A DNA stretch of 64,000 nt from Thermoflexibacter ruber (lineage in GTDB: Bacteria; Bacteroidota; Bacteroidia; Cytophagales; Thermoflexibacteraceae). The stretch lies in the NCBI RefSeq assembly GCF_900113045.1, contig NZ_FONY01000005.1, forward strand, positions 1-64,000, read 5' to 3'. The notes under the pieces are model-generated. The model had not been told where the DNA came from, made no database searches, and saw only the letters and a program-made list of their open reading frames with translations. Both the position numbers and the translations under genes were made by a program. Below are positions 44,901 to 53,430 of the stretch, piece by piece (within the stretch, counting starts at the first letter, position 1; every line of letters starts with the position of its first letter).

Positions 44901-47900
44901 GGCTCAAGCAATAATGTCATTGGCGGAACCAGTGCAGCAGACAGAAACTTGATTTCAGGAAATTCCAATTCGGGTATTTTTATCCAAGATATTGCAACGC
45001 AACTCAATCAAATTCAAGGAAATTACATAGGTACAAATGCAAGTGGAACAGCAGCAATTGGTAACAATACAGGGATTTCTGTTTTTAGTCCTAACAATAT
45101 CATTGGAGGTACTGTAGCTGGTGCAGGAAATCTCATTTCAGGCAATCCAAACGCCAACATAGGTATTTTTGCTGCTGATGCTACGAATAATTTAATTCAA
45201 GGAAATTACATAGGTACAAATGCAAGCGGAACGGCGGCTATCTCTGGTGCTACTGTAGGGATTTCCTTAAATGGATCTTCCAATACAACTGTAGGAGGTA
45301 CAACAGCAGGGGCAGGAAACATCATTTCAGGGAGTAGTATCTGCGGTATTCGCATATTTACTTCCAATGATAATACTATTCAGGGCAACTACATTGGTAC
45401 TAATGTAGTCGGTACAGCTGCAATCCCCAATTCATCAGGTATTTTGATAGAAAATGGAGCAAGTAATAACCTCATTGGTGGAACAGTAGCAAGCGCAAGG
45501 AATATTATTTCAGGAAATACACAGAATGGCATTAGTATCAGCAGTATAAGTACTTCTAACAATCAAATCGCAGGTAATTATATAGGTACAGATGCTACAG
45601 GAAGTAATGCTCTTGCTAACGGTTTCAATGGAATACTTTTGAATGGAGCGGGAACTAATAATACCATTGGCGGAACAGTGGCTGCGGCAGGAAATGTAAT
45701 TTCTGGGAATACACAAAGAGGAATCTTTATTAACCAAACTTCTGCTACCCAAGTTAAAGGGAACTACATCGGAACGGTTGCTACAGGCACATCTACCTTA
45801 GGAAATGCTTTAGAAGGCATTTTTATTTCTAATAGCAGTAACAATATCATTGGCGGAAGTACCATCAATGAACGAAATATTATTTCTGGGAATCAATCAG
45901 CAGGTATAAGCATTATAGCCCTAAGTAGTGGAAACTCCAGCAATAATGCAATCAAAGGAAATTACATAGGCACTGATGTTTCAGGGAATCTGGCTTTACC
46001 CAATAATGGAAATGGTATAAGCATTAGTGATTTTAACCTTGCCAATACTATTGTCAATAATAGCATTGGGGGTATCGCTCCTAATGAAGGAAACGTGATT
46101 GCTTACAACTTAGGCGATGGGATTAATCTTTCTAAAAGAAATGCACTTAGCGTTTTTTCAGGAAATCTCATTGCTCAAAACAGTATTTTTGCTAACCAAA
46201 ACTCTGGAATAGACTTAGCTGGAGATAGTGCAGACGGCATTACCCCTAACGACCCCCAAGACACCGATACAGGAGCAAATGCCCTACAAAACTATCCAAA
46301 CCTCTCTGCTTCTTTCGCCCCTATAGGCACTTTCGACACTCAAATTCAAGGCACTTTCAATAGTACACCTTCTTCTACTTTTGCGGTGGAGTTTTTTGCT
46401 AACCCTGTAAATGAAAGGCAAGGCAAAATTTATTTAGGAACAGCTACTTTTTCTACCGATGCCAATGGAGATACTATTTTTGATATTACTATTCCCAACA
46501 AAATTGTCCCTAATGGCTACTATATCACTGCTACTGCAACCAATCTTTCTACTAACAATACCTCAGAGTTTGCCGCACAAATTCAGCACGTCAATACTAA
46601 CACACCACAAAATATCGTTACTAACACCAATGATTCTGGGGCTGGCTCTTTGCGAAATGCTATGGAGTTTGCCAACTTCAATGTAGGTTTAGATACTATC
46701 AAGTTCGACATTCCTAATACTGATGCGGGCTATGTAGTCAGTGGAGATTATTTTTCTATTAAACCTATCTCTCCCTTGCCTACTCTCACCGACCAAGTAG
46801 TAATTGACGGTTACTCACAAGTAGGTTCTACTTCTAATAATTTGGCAGTAGGAAATAATGCAAAGTTGAGAATAGAAGTGGACTTCTCAAATTCAAGTGC
46901 TTTCTTTGGTTTTGCTTTAAATGCACCTAATAGTGTTATCAAAGGCTTAGTAATTAATAATTTAGCAAACGGCTATGGTATCATATTCAATAGTCCAAAT
47001 TGTGCGGTGCAAGGCTGTTTTATTGGCACAGATGTAAGCGGTTTAGCCAGCAAGCCCAATAGCTACGGAATGGCACTGGGTAACAATACTATTGTAGGCG
47101 GGTTTGCTCCTGAGTTTCGCAACCTAATTTCTGGGAATGGTGGAGCAGTCGTCTGTCTTGTTGGTGCTGGAGTATCAGGAAGCATCATTCAAGGCAATTA
47201 TATTGGAACGAATAGAAACGGAACAGCAAGTCTGCCTAATGGTTTGGGAATTGATTTATATGATGCTAATAGCAATACAATAGGAGGAACAAGTGTAGGG
47301 GCAGGAAACCTAATTTCTGGGAATGGTTCTTCTGGCATACTTATTAGAGGTTCTTTCCCACTCAATAACAATATCATTCAAGGAAATTTAATAGGCACAA
47401 ATGCAAGTGGGACTGCTGCTCTTGCTAATGGAGGGGCAGGCATATACATTGAAGGCACAACTGCAAGCAATAACATCATAGGAGGCAATACTGCGGGCGC
47501 AAGAAATATTATTTCAGGGAATTTTAATTTTGGGATTCGTCTTGTTTCTGGTGCAAGTAATAACATCATACAAGGCAACTATATCGGTACAAATAGCAGT
47601 GGCTCGGCAGGTATCGCCAACCAAGCAGGAGGGATATACATAGATAGTCCGAATAACCTGATTGGAGGAACGTTGGCAAGTGCAAGAAATGTGATTTCTT
47701 CCAACTTTTTTAATGGTATTTTACTGCAAGGAACAAATGCAAATGGAAATAGCATACAAGGCAACTATATTGGTATTGCTGCCAATGGGACAACCGCCTT
47801 GGGAAATAGCTTAGGAGCGGTCAGAATAGATGGAGGCGCAAGCAACAACACCATAGGGGGAACTGTAGCAGGGGCAGGAAATATTTTAGCCAATAGCACT

Positions 47901-50900
47901 GACCCAAGTGGTTATGGAGTAGCGATTACGGGAGCAGGAAGTGCCAATAACCCTATTTTAGGCAATCGTATTTTTAACAATGGACAGTTAGGCATAGACC
48001 TTGGGGCAGATGGCGTAACTTTTAACGATACCAACGACTTAGACGTAGGGGAAAACGATTTGCAAAACTTCCCCACTTTTGTTGAAGTTTTCCCCATAGG
48101 AAGCAATCTGCGATTTATAAATTTTGGCTTAAATACCACAGACGGCAACTATCGCTTAGAATTTTTCTCTAATACTGTCGCAGACCCAAGTGGCTACGGC
48201 GAAGGGCAAAACTACTTAGGTTTTACCAATGTTACAGTTACAGGCAATAATTTCACAAGCCCTAATTTTGATGTGCCTATTACTGCACCTTTGGGAAGTT
48301 TGATTACTGTTACAGCTACTAACTTAGCCACTAATAATACCTCTGAATTTTCTCAAGCAGTAGGTAACTGCAAACCTGTCATTACTTCAGTAACCGATGT
48401 AAGCTATGCCACTTGTACAGGTTTAAGGGCTTTTGTCCGTTTCACTGCCTCCAATGCACCTGACGGCACTTATTCTGTGGACTTAGGTGGAGGATTTACC
48501 ACCTCTGGCACAATGACAAGTGGCATCATGACCTTAGAAGTGCCGCCCGGCACCTTGGTTGATGACCCTACTATTACGCACACTTCTGGCTGTACCTCCG
48601 ATTACTTCTTGACTACTTTCAATTTACCTACTACGGGTATTTACATTCCTCCTGATATTCAAAGTGTTACTTTGGTGAACCCCACACGTTGCGACAAACC
48701 TGATGGCAAAATCATTATTGCAGTTTCTGCAGGCAGTGCAGGACAAGCCGCCAATGTAGATATAAATAATGATGGTACTTTTGACTTCGCGCTTGTCCCC
48801 ATCAATGCCAATAACCAAATCATCATTGACGGTTTGGAAGGAGGTATTGCTGTTGGAAATGCAGTGAGGATTTCTCTACCTTTGCTAAGTTGTGTTTCTC
48901 CGCCTTTTAGCTTTTCAGGTGTATTAGAAAAATTGCCTTTGCCCGACAATACGCTTTCACTTTCTATCAATTTGCCTGAGATTTCTCCTAATACCTCAGC
49001 AAGTATAGGTATTATCAACTCACAGCCTAATATAAGCTATCAATTAAGAAATGTAAGCTCTCAACTTTTAATCAAAGAACCTATCGTTTCGTCTGGCGGA
49101 ACACTTACTCTTACTACCGAAGTACTTGACAGAGATGCTACTTATGAAATCATCGCACAAAATACAACAAGTAAATGCACAAGTATTTTTACCCAAAAAG
49201 TGAAAATCAAGGTAGTTTATGGCTTGCACCCAGACGACTCTTTGGCTCTGGCAGAGGTGTATAGAGAAGTAACAGGCATACCTTGGGACCCAAGCAAACC
49301 TTTGAGCAAATGGGAGAGAGTTACCGTCAAAGGCGGGAGAGTTACCGTACTCAATTTGAGTAGGTTAAATTTGAAAGGTAGGATTCCTGAAAGCATTTTG
49401 AAACTCAAATTTTTAACACTCTTACTCATTCAAGACAATTTTTATCAGTTTACATCTTTTGAGCGTTTCTTCTCTCTTGGGGTCTTTTTTGCCGTTAATT
49501 ATTCTCCCCAGTTTGATGTATTGGAAACTAAAGACACAACTGCACTTGAAAGAAGCAATGTAAATTTTGATAGTAAAATAGAAGGGGCAAACAATCGCTA
49601 CCAATGGTACAAAGACGGTGTACCTATTGGCAACAACCCCACAGCAAGCACCTCGTATTTGCGACTTTCTAAAATTGGTTTAGAAGCAGAAGGAGCATAT
49701 ACTTGCTTGATAACTAACCCTCAAGCCCCTCTACTAACGCTTAGGCGTGGAACTGTCAATCTTACAGTACGTCCCTTAGCGGTCAATCCTACCGACTCTT
49801 TAATTTTAGTGAAATTTGCACAAGGTTTAGGGATAGAAAATTGGACAAAAAAATGGGATTTTACCAAGCAAGTAGCTACTTGGGAAGGATTAGTATTTGA
49901 AAAAGGGAATGTTGTGGGTATTAACTTGATAAACAATAACTTGAAAGGTAGTATCCCTGACGTTTTTGTAGTAGGAAATAACATCATATCTAAACTTAGA
50001 ATTTTGAATCTTTCCCAAAACCAGATTTCGGGCTTGTTGCCTCCTTCTTTGGCTTTGCTTACTGAGTTAGAATACTTGGACTTGAGCAGCAATCAATTAG
50101 AAGGTACGCTCAATCCCAATATTTTTAATATCAAAAGTTTAGTTACTTTGTGGCTCTCTTACAACAAGTTAAATAAAATAGAGAAAGGAATAGGTAATTT
50201 AACAAATCTGAAAAACTTATTTTTAAATGACAATGAACTCACAGAACTACCTGAGGAGATAAACAATTTGACAAACTTGGAAATCCTGAACTTGCAAAAC
50301 AATAATTTAAAAAGTTTACCAAATGGGTTTGCTAATTTACAGAAATTAAAATTTTTGGATATTTCCAATAATGAATTAAGTGCAATGCCTTTGGGAATCA
50401 GTAGCTTAAAAGCCTTAGAAATCTTGCTTGCTCATAATAACTTTATTAAGACACTTTCTGTGGATTTACTGAACTTAGACGCACTTCGCCAATTCAGTAT
50501 TTATAATAATCTGCTCGAGTTTGGCAGTTTAGAACCCTTGCGTATATGGTGGACAAGCAAGCCTATTAAGATTGCCTATGCTCCACAAGGCAAAATAGGC
50601 ACATTTCAGGAAATTTTGACACAGATAGGTCAAAATGTTATTTTCACTCTACAAACCTCTGGTACAGCTAATCGCTATCAATGGTTTAAAAACGATAATT
50701 CTATAGCCAATGCGGTCAATGTCAATTTTTCTATTCAAGGCATAAGAGCAACTGATGCAGGGATTTACACAGTACAAGTCCGCAATAACTTAGTGCCTGA
50801 TTTGATTCTACAAAGTGAAAACTATGTATTATTAGCAGATTGCAGTGCTTTAAACGCAGGCAACAAGCCCAAAATACAAATAGAAGGAGCAACCCTATTT

Positions 50901-51581
50901 TGTGGAAGGGAATCTATTAATACTCGGCTTTTGGCTTCTACCACTGAGGCTAATGTAACTTTCCAATGGTTACTCAACGGCATTAAAATTGGCAATGCCA
51001 ACCAAGCAAGCCTTGCCGTCAAAGATGAAGGAAGATACAGGGTGCAAAGCATTAGTCCTGACGGATGTACCTATACCTCTGATGAAGTGATAGTTACCGT
51101 TTCCCCTGAGTACGTCGTCAATATCAGCAAAAATGGAGATGTATTAGAAGCAATTTCTGATAGACTTCTAAACAGTTTCGAGTGGTTTTTAAATGGCAAC
51201 TTATTGCCCAATGAAATTAGCAAAAGTATTATTGCCAAAGAATCAGGTACTTACTTTGTAAGAGTAACTGATAGACAAGGTTGTGTCAGTATTTCCAGAA
51301 ATGAGAGCATTACCATTACAGGTATAGAGGAAACGGATTTGCAAAATAGCATGGTACTCTTTCCTAATCCTTCGCAAGAGATTTTTTACCTGCAATCTAA
51401 AAAAGAAAAAATCCTTAGCATCAAAATCTATGATGCTCTTGGGCGAAGCATGAGCAATTCATACAGCATGATTTCGCCCAAAGAACTCAAAATCAACCTT
51501 AAAGGACAAGCTACGGGAATATACTGGGTAGAAATCCAAACAGAAAAGAACAGTTTGATTAAGAAAATAGTGAAAGAATAG
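41919..51581 (+). CDS. 3220-residue T9SS surface protein: beta-helix repeats, LRRs and Ig-like domains
   Basis: The product begins at 41919 with a signal peptide (FFIVVLLSLNVQAQ). Four right-handed beta-helix blocks follow; the last three open with CSLREA-like motifs (NTQDDGFGSLRQAIRSANF ~residue 354, CTLRAAIEEANAF ~710, NTNDSGAGSLRNAMEF ~1566). Blocks three and four are NosD-like ladders built on NxIxGNYIGTNASGTAA and IGGTxAGAGNIISGN. From ~2150 come Ig-like domains, a short LRR (~2440-2500), an Ig domain (NRYQWYKDGVPIG), a longer LRR array (~2660-2880; LTNLKNLFLNDNELTELPEE), two more Ig domains and a type A T9SS sorting domain (MVLFPNPSQEIFYLQ, ATGIYWVEIQTEK). No catalytic residues are recognisable. 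It is most likely an adhesin or glycan-binding surface protein; that is inference. Confidence 0.85.
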   Translation: MRIFFRYSLFFIVVLLSLNVQAQTYNVANGDVAGLITAINSANTDGGNSIINLAVGGTYTLTVVNNTGASGDNGLPIILLDGTLTINGNGATISRGAGPNFRIFELAANANFTANNLRITNGFATATGGGAILGIPGSAVTLNTCTIENNQSAVNSSAILVTNTGTSLVMNRCTVRNNAGSGVFAVGGATFTINNSTISGNGGNGINTTATDNCSITNSTISGNGVNGILWETGTLNLINCTIANNATAGFTFGIGTPVMNYQNCIFANGTNIAGAGTATNQGGSVLAGFPVVWLAALADNGSFVQTHALLGGSPAINAGVNMPSLPPAIDQRGASRIGQLDAGAFEFNGVLPTVVTNTQDDGFGSLRQAIRSANFNGGAQTISFNIPIADPNYVAPHWTITLASILPSFTTPINLDGTSQTGYVANTSTTGNNAVLPIILNANGTGHGLILNDATAANSTIQGIRITNWGTGVGDIGILVGDFGNATGSTIRSCVIDNGYIGISIPQTTNTTIGGIALADRCEITNCFTSISLNNPASIGNRILGNLIYANTGTGIGIDINADGVTTNGPNPRILPNQGQNFPTLASAIAGATNTIIAGVLNSQATRNYRIEFFSSVTPNLSGNGGGENYLGFINVTTDGTGSVNFNYTHPAVLPAGLYISATATDLTANNTSEFAINVNVVPSVFVVNSTGDQGDVALGGVLGDGICGNGITCTLRAAIEEANAFAGTQTIAFGIPIVDPNYFAAPTPYWSIRPLSFLPVITETLIIDGWSQTGFSGTPLIEINGVNLSNSFGLNIQATDCEIRGLVINNFNSGGGGNDVGIGIFASVPTNMNNWIYGCYIGTDITGAISVPNDQIGIWINTNANSNLIGTNGDGINDIQERNIISGNGGYGTSAEIRIQSTDNIIKGNYIGINRNGTADISPAQHGLWISNGNGSIIGGTSAVERNVIGGVNQNALVLQNSSNCTVKNNYLGTNASGTASIPNNIGILIQQGSSNNVIGGTSAADRNLISGNSNSGIFIQDIATQLNQIQGNYIGTNASGTAAIGNNTGISVFSPNNIIGGTVAGAGNLISGNPNANIGIFAADATNNLIQGNYIGTNASGTAAISGATVGISLNGSSNTTVGGTTAGAGNIISGSSICGIRIFTSNDNTIQGNYIGTNVVGTAAIPNSSGILIENGASNNLIGGTVASARNIISGNTQNGISISSISTSNNQIAGNYIGTDATGSNALANGFNGILLNGAGTNNTIGGTVAAAGNVISGNTQRGIFINQTSATQVKGNYIGTVATGTSTLGNALEGIFISNSSNNIIGGSTINERNIISGNQSAGISIIALSSGNSSNNAIKGNYIGTDVSGNLALPNNGNGISISDFNLANTIVNNSIGGIAPNEGNVIAYNLGDGINLSKRNALSVFSGNLIAQNSIFANQNSGIDLAGDSADGITPNDPQDTDTGANALQNYPNLSASFAPIGTFDTQIQGTFNSTPSSTFAVEFFANPVNERQGKIYLGTATFSTDANGDTIFDITIPNKIVPNGYYITATATNLSTNNTSEFAAQIQHVNTNTPQNIVTNTNDSGAGSLRNAMEFANFNVGLDTIKFDIPNTDAGYVVSGDYFSIKPISPLPTLTDQVVIDGYSQVGSTSNNLAVGNNAKLRIEVDFSNSSAFFGFALNAPNSVIKGLVINNLANGYGIIFNSPNCAVQGCFIGTDVSGLASKPNSYGMALGNNTIVGGFAPEFRNLISGNGGAVVCLVGAGVSGSIIQGNYIGTNRNGTASLPNGLGIDLYDANSNTIGGTSVGAGNLISGNGSSGILIRGSFPLNNNIIQGNLIGTNASGTAALANGGAGIYIEGTTASNNIIGGNTAGARNIISGNFNFGIRLVSGASNNIIQGNYIGTNSSGSAGIANQAGGIYIDSPNNLIGGTLASARNVISSNFFNGILLQGTNANGNSIQGNYIGIAANGTTALGNSLGAVRIDGGASNNTIGGTVAGAGNILANSTDPSGYGVAITGAGSANNPILGNRIFNNGQLGIDLGADGVTFNDTNDLDVGENDLQNFPTFVEVFPIGSNLRFINFGLNTTDGNYRLEFFSNTVADPSGYGEGQNYLGFTNVTVTGNNFTSPNFDVPITAPLGSLITVTATNLATNNTSEFSQAVGNCKPVITSVTDVSYATCTGLRAFVRFTASNAPDGTYSVDLGGGFTTSGTMTSGIMTLEVPPGTLVDDPTITHTSGCTSDYFLTTFNLPTTGIYIPPDIQSVTLVNPTRCDKPDGKIIIAVSAGSAGQAANVDINNDGTFDFALVPINANNQIIIDGLEGGIAVGNAVRISLPLLSCVSPPFSFSGVLEKLPLPDNTLSLSINLPEISPNTSASIGIINSQPNISYQLRNVSSQLLIKEPIVSSGGTLTLTTEVLDRDATYEIIAQNTTSKCTSIFTQKVKIKVVYGLHPDDSLALAEVYREVTGIPWDPSKPLSKWERVTVKGGRVTVLNLSRLNLKGRIPESILKLKFLTLLLIQDNFYQFTSFERFFSLGVFFAVNYSPQFDVLETKDTTALERSNVNFDSKIEGANNRYQWYKDGVPIGNNPTASTSYLRLSKIGLEAEGAYTCLITNPQAPLLTLRRGTVNLTVRPLAVNPTDSLILVKFAQGLGIENWTKKWDFTKQVATWEGLVFEKGNVVGINLINNNLKGSIPDVFVVGNNIISKLRILNLSQNQISGLLPPSLALLTELEYLDLSSNQLEGTLNPNIFNIKSLVTLWLSYNKLNKIEKGIGNLTNLKNLFLNDNELTELPEEINNLTNLEILNLQNNNLKSLPNGFANLQKLKFLDISNNELSAMPLGISSLKALEILLAHNNFIKTLSVDLLNLDALRQFSIYNNLLEFGSLEPLRIWWTSKPIKIAYAPQGKIGTFQEILTQIGQNVIFTLQTSGTANRYQWFKNDNSIANAVNVNFSIQGIRATDAGIYTVQVRNNLVPDLILQSENYVLLADCSALNAGNKPKIQIEGATLFCGRESINTRLLASTTEANVTFQWLLNGIKIGNANQASLAVKDEGRYRVQSISPDGCTYTSDEVIVTVSPEYVVNISKNGDVLEAISDRLLNSFEWFLNGNLLPNEISKSIIAKESGTYFVRVTDRQGCVSISRNESITITGIEETDLQNSMVLFPNPSQEIFYLQSKKEKILSIKIYDALGRSMSNSYSMISPKELKINLKGQATGIYWVEIQTEKNSLIKKIVKE
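45011..45226 (+). repeat. Near-identical coding repeats within the giant gene
   Basis: A 33-bp stretch at 45011-45043 recurs exactly at 45194-45226, 183 bp (61 codons) apart, encoding IQGNYIGTNAS. Shorter variants recur throughout 44640-47960. These are internal protein repeats, not a CRISPR array. Confidence 0.8.
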
Positions 51582-51587
51582 GTAATC

Positions 51588-52244
51588 TCATATCTCTATC
51601 TCTGGAATTTCGCCTTTTACGATGAGTTTCCCTTCGGTAGAAGCAATGATTTCTTCTACGGAAACGCCTTTGGCTCTTTCCAAGAGTTTAAAACCTCCTT
51701 CGGGCAGTACGTCCAAAACTGCCATGTCTGTTACTATTTTTTTTACACAGTTCAAGCCTGTAATAGGCAAGGTACATTTTTTCAAGAGTTTGGACTGCCC
51801 ATCTTTGCTTTTGTGTTGCATAGCCACGATAATATTTTTAGCAGAAGCAACCAAGTCCATTGCCCCACCCATGCCTTTGACCATTTTATTGGGAATCTTC
51901 CAATTGGCAATGTCCCCATTTTCAGATACTTCCATCGCTCCCAAAATAGTGAGGTCTATGTGTCCACCGCGAATCATGGCAAAACTGTCTGCCGAACTAA
52001 AAAGACTTGCTCCCTTCGTCATGGTAATTGTCTGCTTGCCCGCATTGATGAGGTCAGCATCTACCTCCTCCTCCGTAGGGAAAGGTCCCATACCGAGCAA
52101 CCCATTCTCTGATTGTAACACTACATTCATGCCCTCAGGAATATAGTTAGCCACTAAGGTAGGAATACCTATACCTAAATTCACATAATAGCCGTCTTTG
52201 ACTTCTTTGGCTATTCGCTTTGCAATACCGTTTTTATCTAACAT
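51588..52244 (-). CDS. 3-oxoacid (succinyl-CoA-type) CoA-transferase subunit B
   Basis: This is a 218-residue family I CoA-transferase beta subunit. Seen: VNLGIGIPTLVANYIP, the active-site glutamate E46 in SENGLLGMGPFP, GGHIDLTILGAMEVSENGDIANW, and MGGAMDLVASAKNII. It forms the catalytic half of enzymes such as succinyl-CoA:acetoacetate transferase. The A subunit gene, normally directly upstream, is absent: upstream lies a 135-bp gap with an inverted repeat and then a restriction enzyme gene, so the partner must be elsewhere. Convergent with the giant gene, 6 bp apart. Confidence 0.93.
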   Translation of the reverse strand: MLDKNGIAKRIAKEVKDGYYVNLGIGIPTLVANYIPEGMNVVLQSENGLLGMGPFPTEEEVDADLINAGKQTITMTKGASLFSSADSFAMIRGGHIDLTILGAMEVSENGDIANWKIPNKMVKGMGGAMDLVASAKNIIVAMQHKSKDGQSKLLKKCTLPITGLNCVKKIVTDMAVLDVLPEGGFKLLERAKGVSVEEIIASTEGKLIVKGEIPEIEI

Positions 52245-52286
52245 TTTGTTTATTGGTTAAGTAAATTATGTTTTTTTCTTCTTTGT

Positions 52287-52348
52287 AATTCATGTGATAA
52301 CAGCATGAATAACTGATATTCCTCTTTTCACGTGTTATCAGATGAATT
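52287..52348. repeat. Inverted repeat between the restriction gene and CoA-transferase gene
   Basis: Arms of 16 bp (52287-52302, AATTCATGTGATAACA; 52333-52348, TGTTATCAGATGAATT) pair with one mismatch around a 30-nt loop; the left arm with its neighbour also forms a smaller TTCATG/CATGAA dyad. It lies downstream of the restriction gene and 43 bp upstream of the CoA-transferase start. There is no T-run. It may be an operator, a 3' mRNA structure, or the edge of an inserted segment. Confidence 0.7.
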
Positions 52349-52379
52349 GCAATTTATTCATTCCCAATGCATTTTTTAT

Positions 52380-53426
52380 CTATAATAACGTCAATAAGCT
52401 TTGTACTCTTTGCCATTTATATTCCCCATCTTTAAAACAAGCCTGATTGTATAGATTTTGCAATTTTTTATTTGTCAATTTTGCTTTGAGTTGCCCCTCT
52501 TGACTGAGAAAATTGTATTCTTCAAATAAATACCATTTTTCTAACAAAATCAAGTAGTTTTGCCTTTGGGTAACTCTATTTTGAGGCTCACTTAAAAAGT
52601 CATATTCCTTCATAAAATTGGGGGAAGCAATCGTATTGATGATTTCTAAGATTACTTCCATAGTGCCTGTAACTCCTGAAAGAAAATCCCAAAATTCGCC
52701 TGACAATAAAATCTCTGCCTCGTCAAAATATTTGGTAAAACCCACACTGTATTCCATAAAACGTTTTTTGTCGTATCCACAAGGCGTATCACTCAAAGGG
52801 TCGAAGGGAAATGCTAAAAAGTATTTTATGGCTTTGCTTGGATATTTAAGTTTCAATGCAGCTTTTGCCTCTAAAATTTTTTGCTTTTCTACTTTGAAAA
52901 CACCTTTGTTAGGCTTTACTGTTTTTATTTCTATGCACACTATCTCTATATTATTTTCAAAAAACACATCAGCCGTAAAGTCTGTGCCTTCTACTAAATT
53001 GCTAATAATTGGTTTCTGAAAAATTAAGTAATTTTCTCTTAGCAAAGATGGATTTTGATTGCCATTGCTTAAATCAGTGATGATTTGTGAAATAGCATCT
53101 TTTTGGCTTTGTTCAATGTGCAAATTATTTCTTTTACCAGTAGTAAATTCTTTTTTTTCGCCTCCACAAAGAATTTGAGCGGTGTTTTCAAAGAATGATT
53201 GCCCCAAACTTGTGTTTAAGCCGTGTAACCAACTGCTCAAACTAATAAGCGTAGGAATAGATGACACTTTGCCATCTAATTTGTCCGAAAAAGCATTTAC
53301 AAATGCCTCGTGAAATGGAGCATTTCGGTTGCTACTAACATCTTCAGGAAATTTCTCAAACTGACTATATAAAGTTCTGATGACTTGTGTAGCAATTTGT
53401 TGTTTTGTTAGATTACTAAGTGCCAT
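52380..53426 (-). CDS. Type II restriction endonuclease, TdeIII-like
   Basis: The protein has 348 residues. It resembles the TdeIII family of type II endonucleases (prototype site GGNCC), judging by the N-terminal region with FHEAFVNAFSDKLDGKVSSIPTL and SLSSWLHGLNTSLGQSFFE, and the segment LLRENYLIFQKPIIS. A PD-(D/E)xK core is visible: TDFTADVFFENN with D153, then IEIVCIEIKTVK with E166 and K168. It lies 4 bp after the methyltransferase gene on the same strand, the normal layout of a restriction-modification operon. The cleavage site is not predictable with certainty from sequence alone. The frame looks intact. Confidence 0.8.
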   Translation of the reverse strand: MALSNLTKQQIATQVIRTLYSQFEKFPEDVSSNRNAPFHEAFVNAFSDKLDGKVSSIPTLISLSSWLHGLNTSLGQSFFENTAQILCGGEKKEFTTGKRNNLHIEQSQKDAISQIITDLSNGNQNPSLLRENYLIFQKPIISNLVEGTDFTADVFFENNIEIVCIEIKTVKPNKGVFKVEKQKILEAKAALKLKYPSKAIKYFLAFPFDPLSDTPCGYDKKRFMEYSVGFTKYFDEAEILLSGEFWDFLSGVTGTMEVILEIINTIASPNFMKEYDFLSEPQNRVTQRQNYLILLEKWYLFEEYNFLSQEGQLKAKLTNKKLQNLYNQACFKDGEYKWQRVQSLLTLL

Positions 53427-53430
53427 AATT

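Noticed and set aside
44640-47960. Periodic DNA repeats suggesting a CRISPR array
   Set aside because: The period is a multiple of three and the repeats encode a beta-helix ladder in an intact reading frame; spacers are not unique, and no cas genes are present.
51622-52146. A 174-codon plus-strand open frame
   Set aside because: It is antisense to the CoA-transferase gene, whose motifs and length are standard; the plus-strand product matches nothing known to me.
52326-52340. TTTTCACGTGTTATC as a possible parS site
   Set aside because: Only the central TCACGTG fits; the flanks are not those of the parS palindrome (TGTTTCACGTGAAACA), and the bases belong to the larger inverted repeat at 52287-52348.
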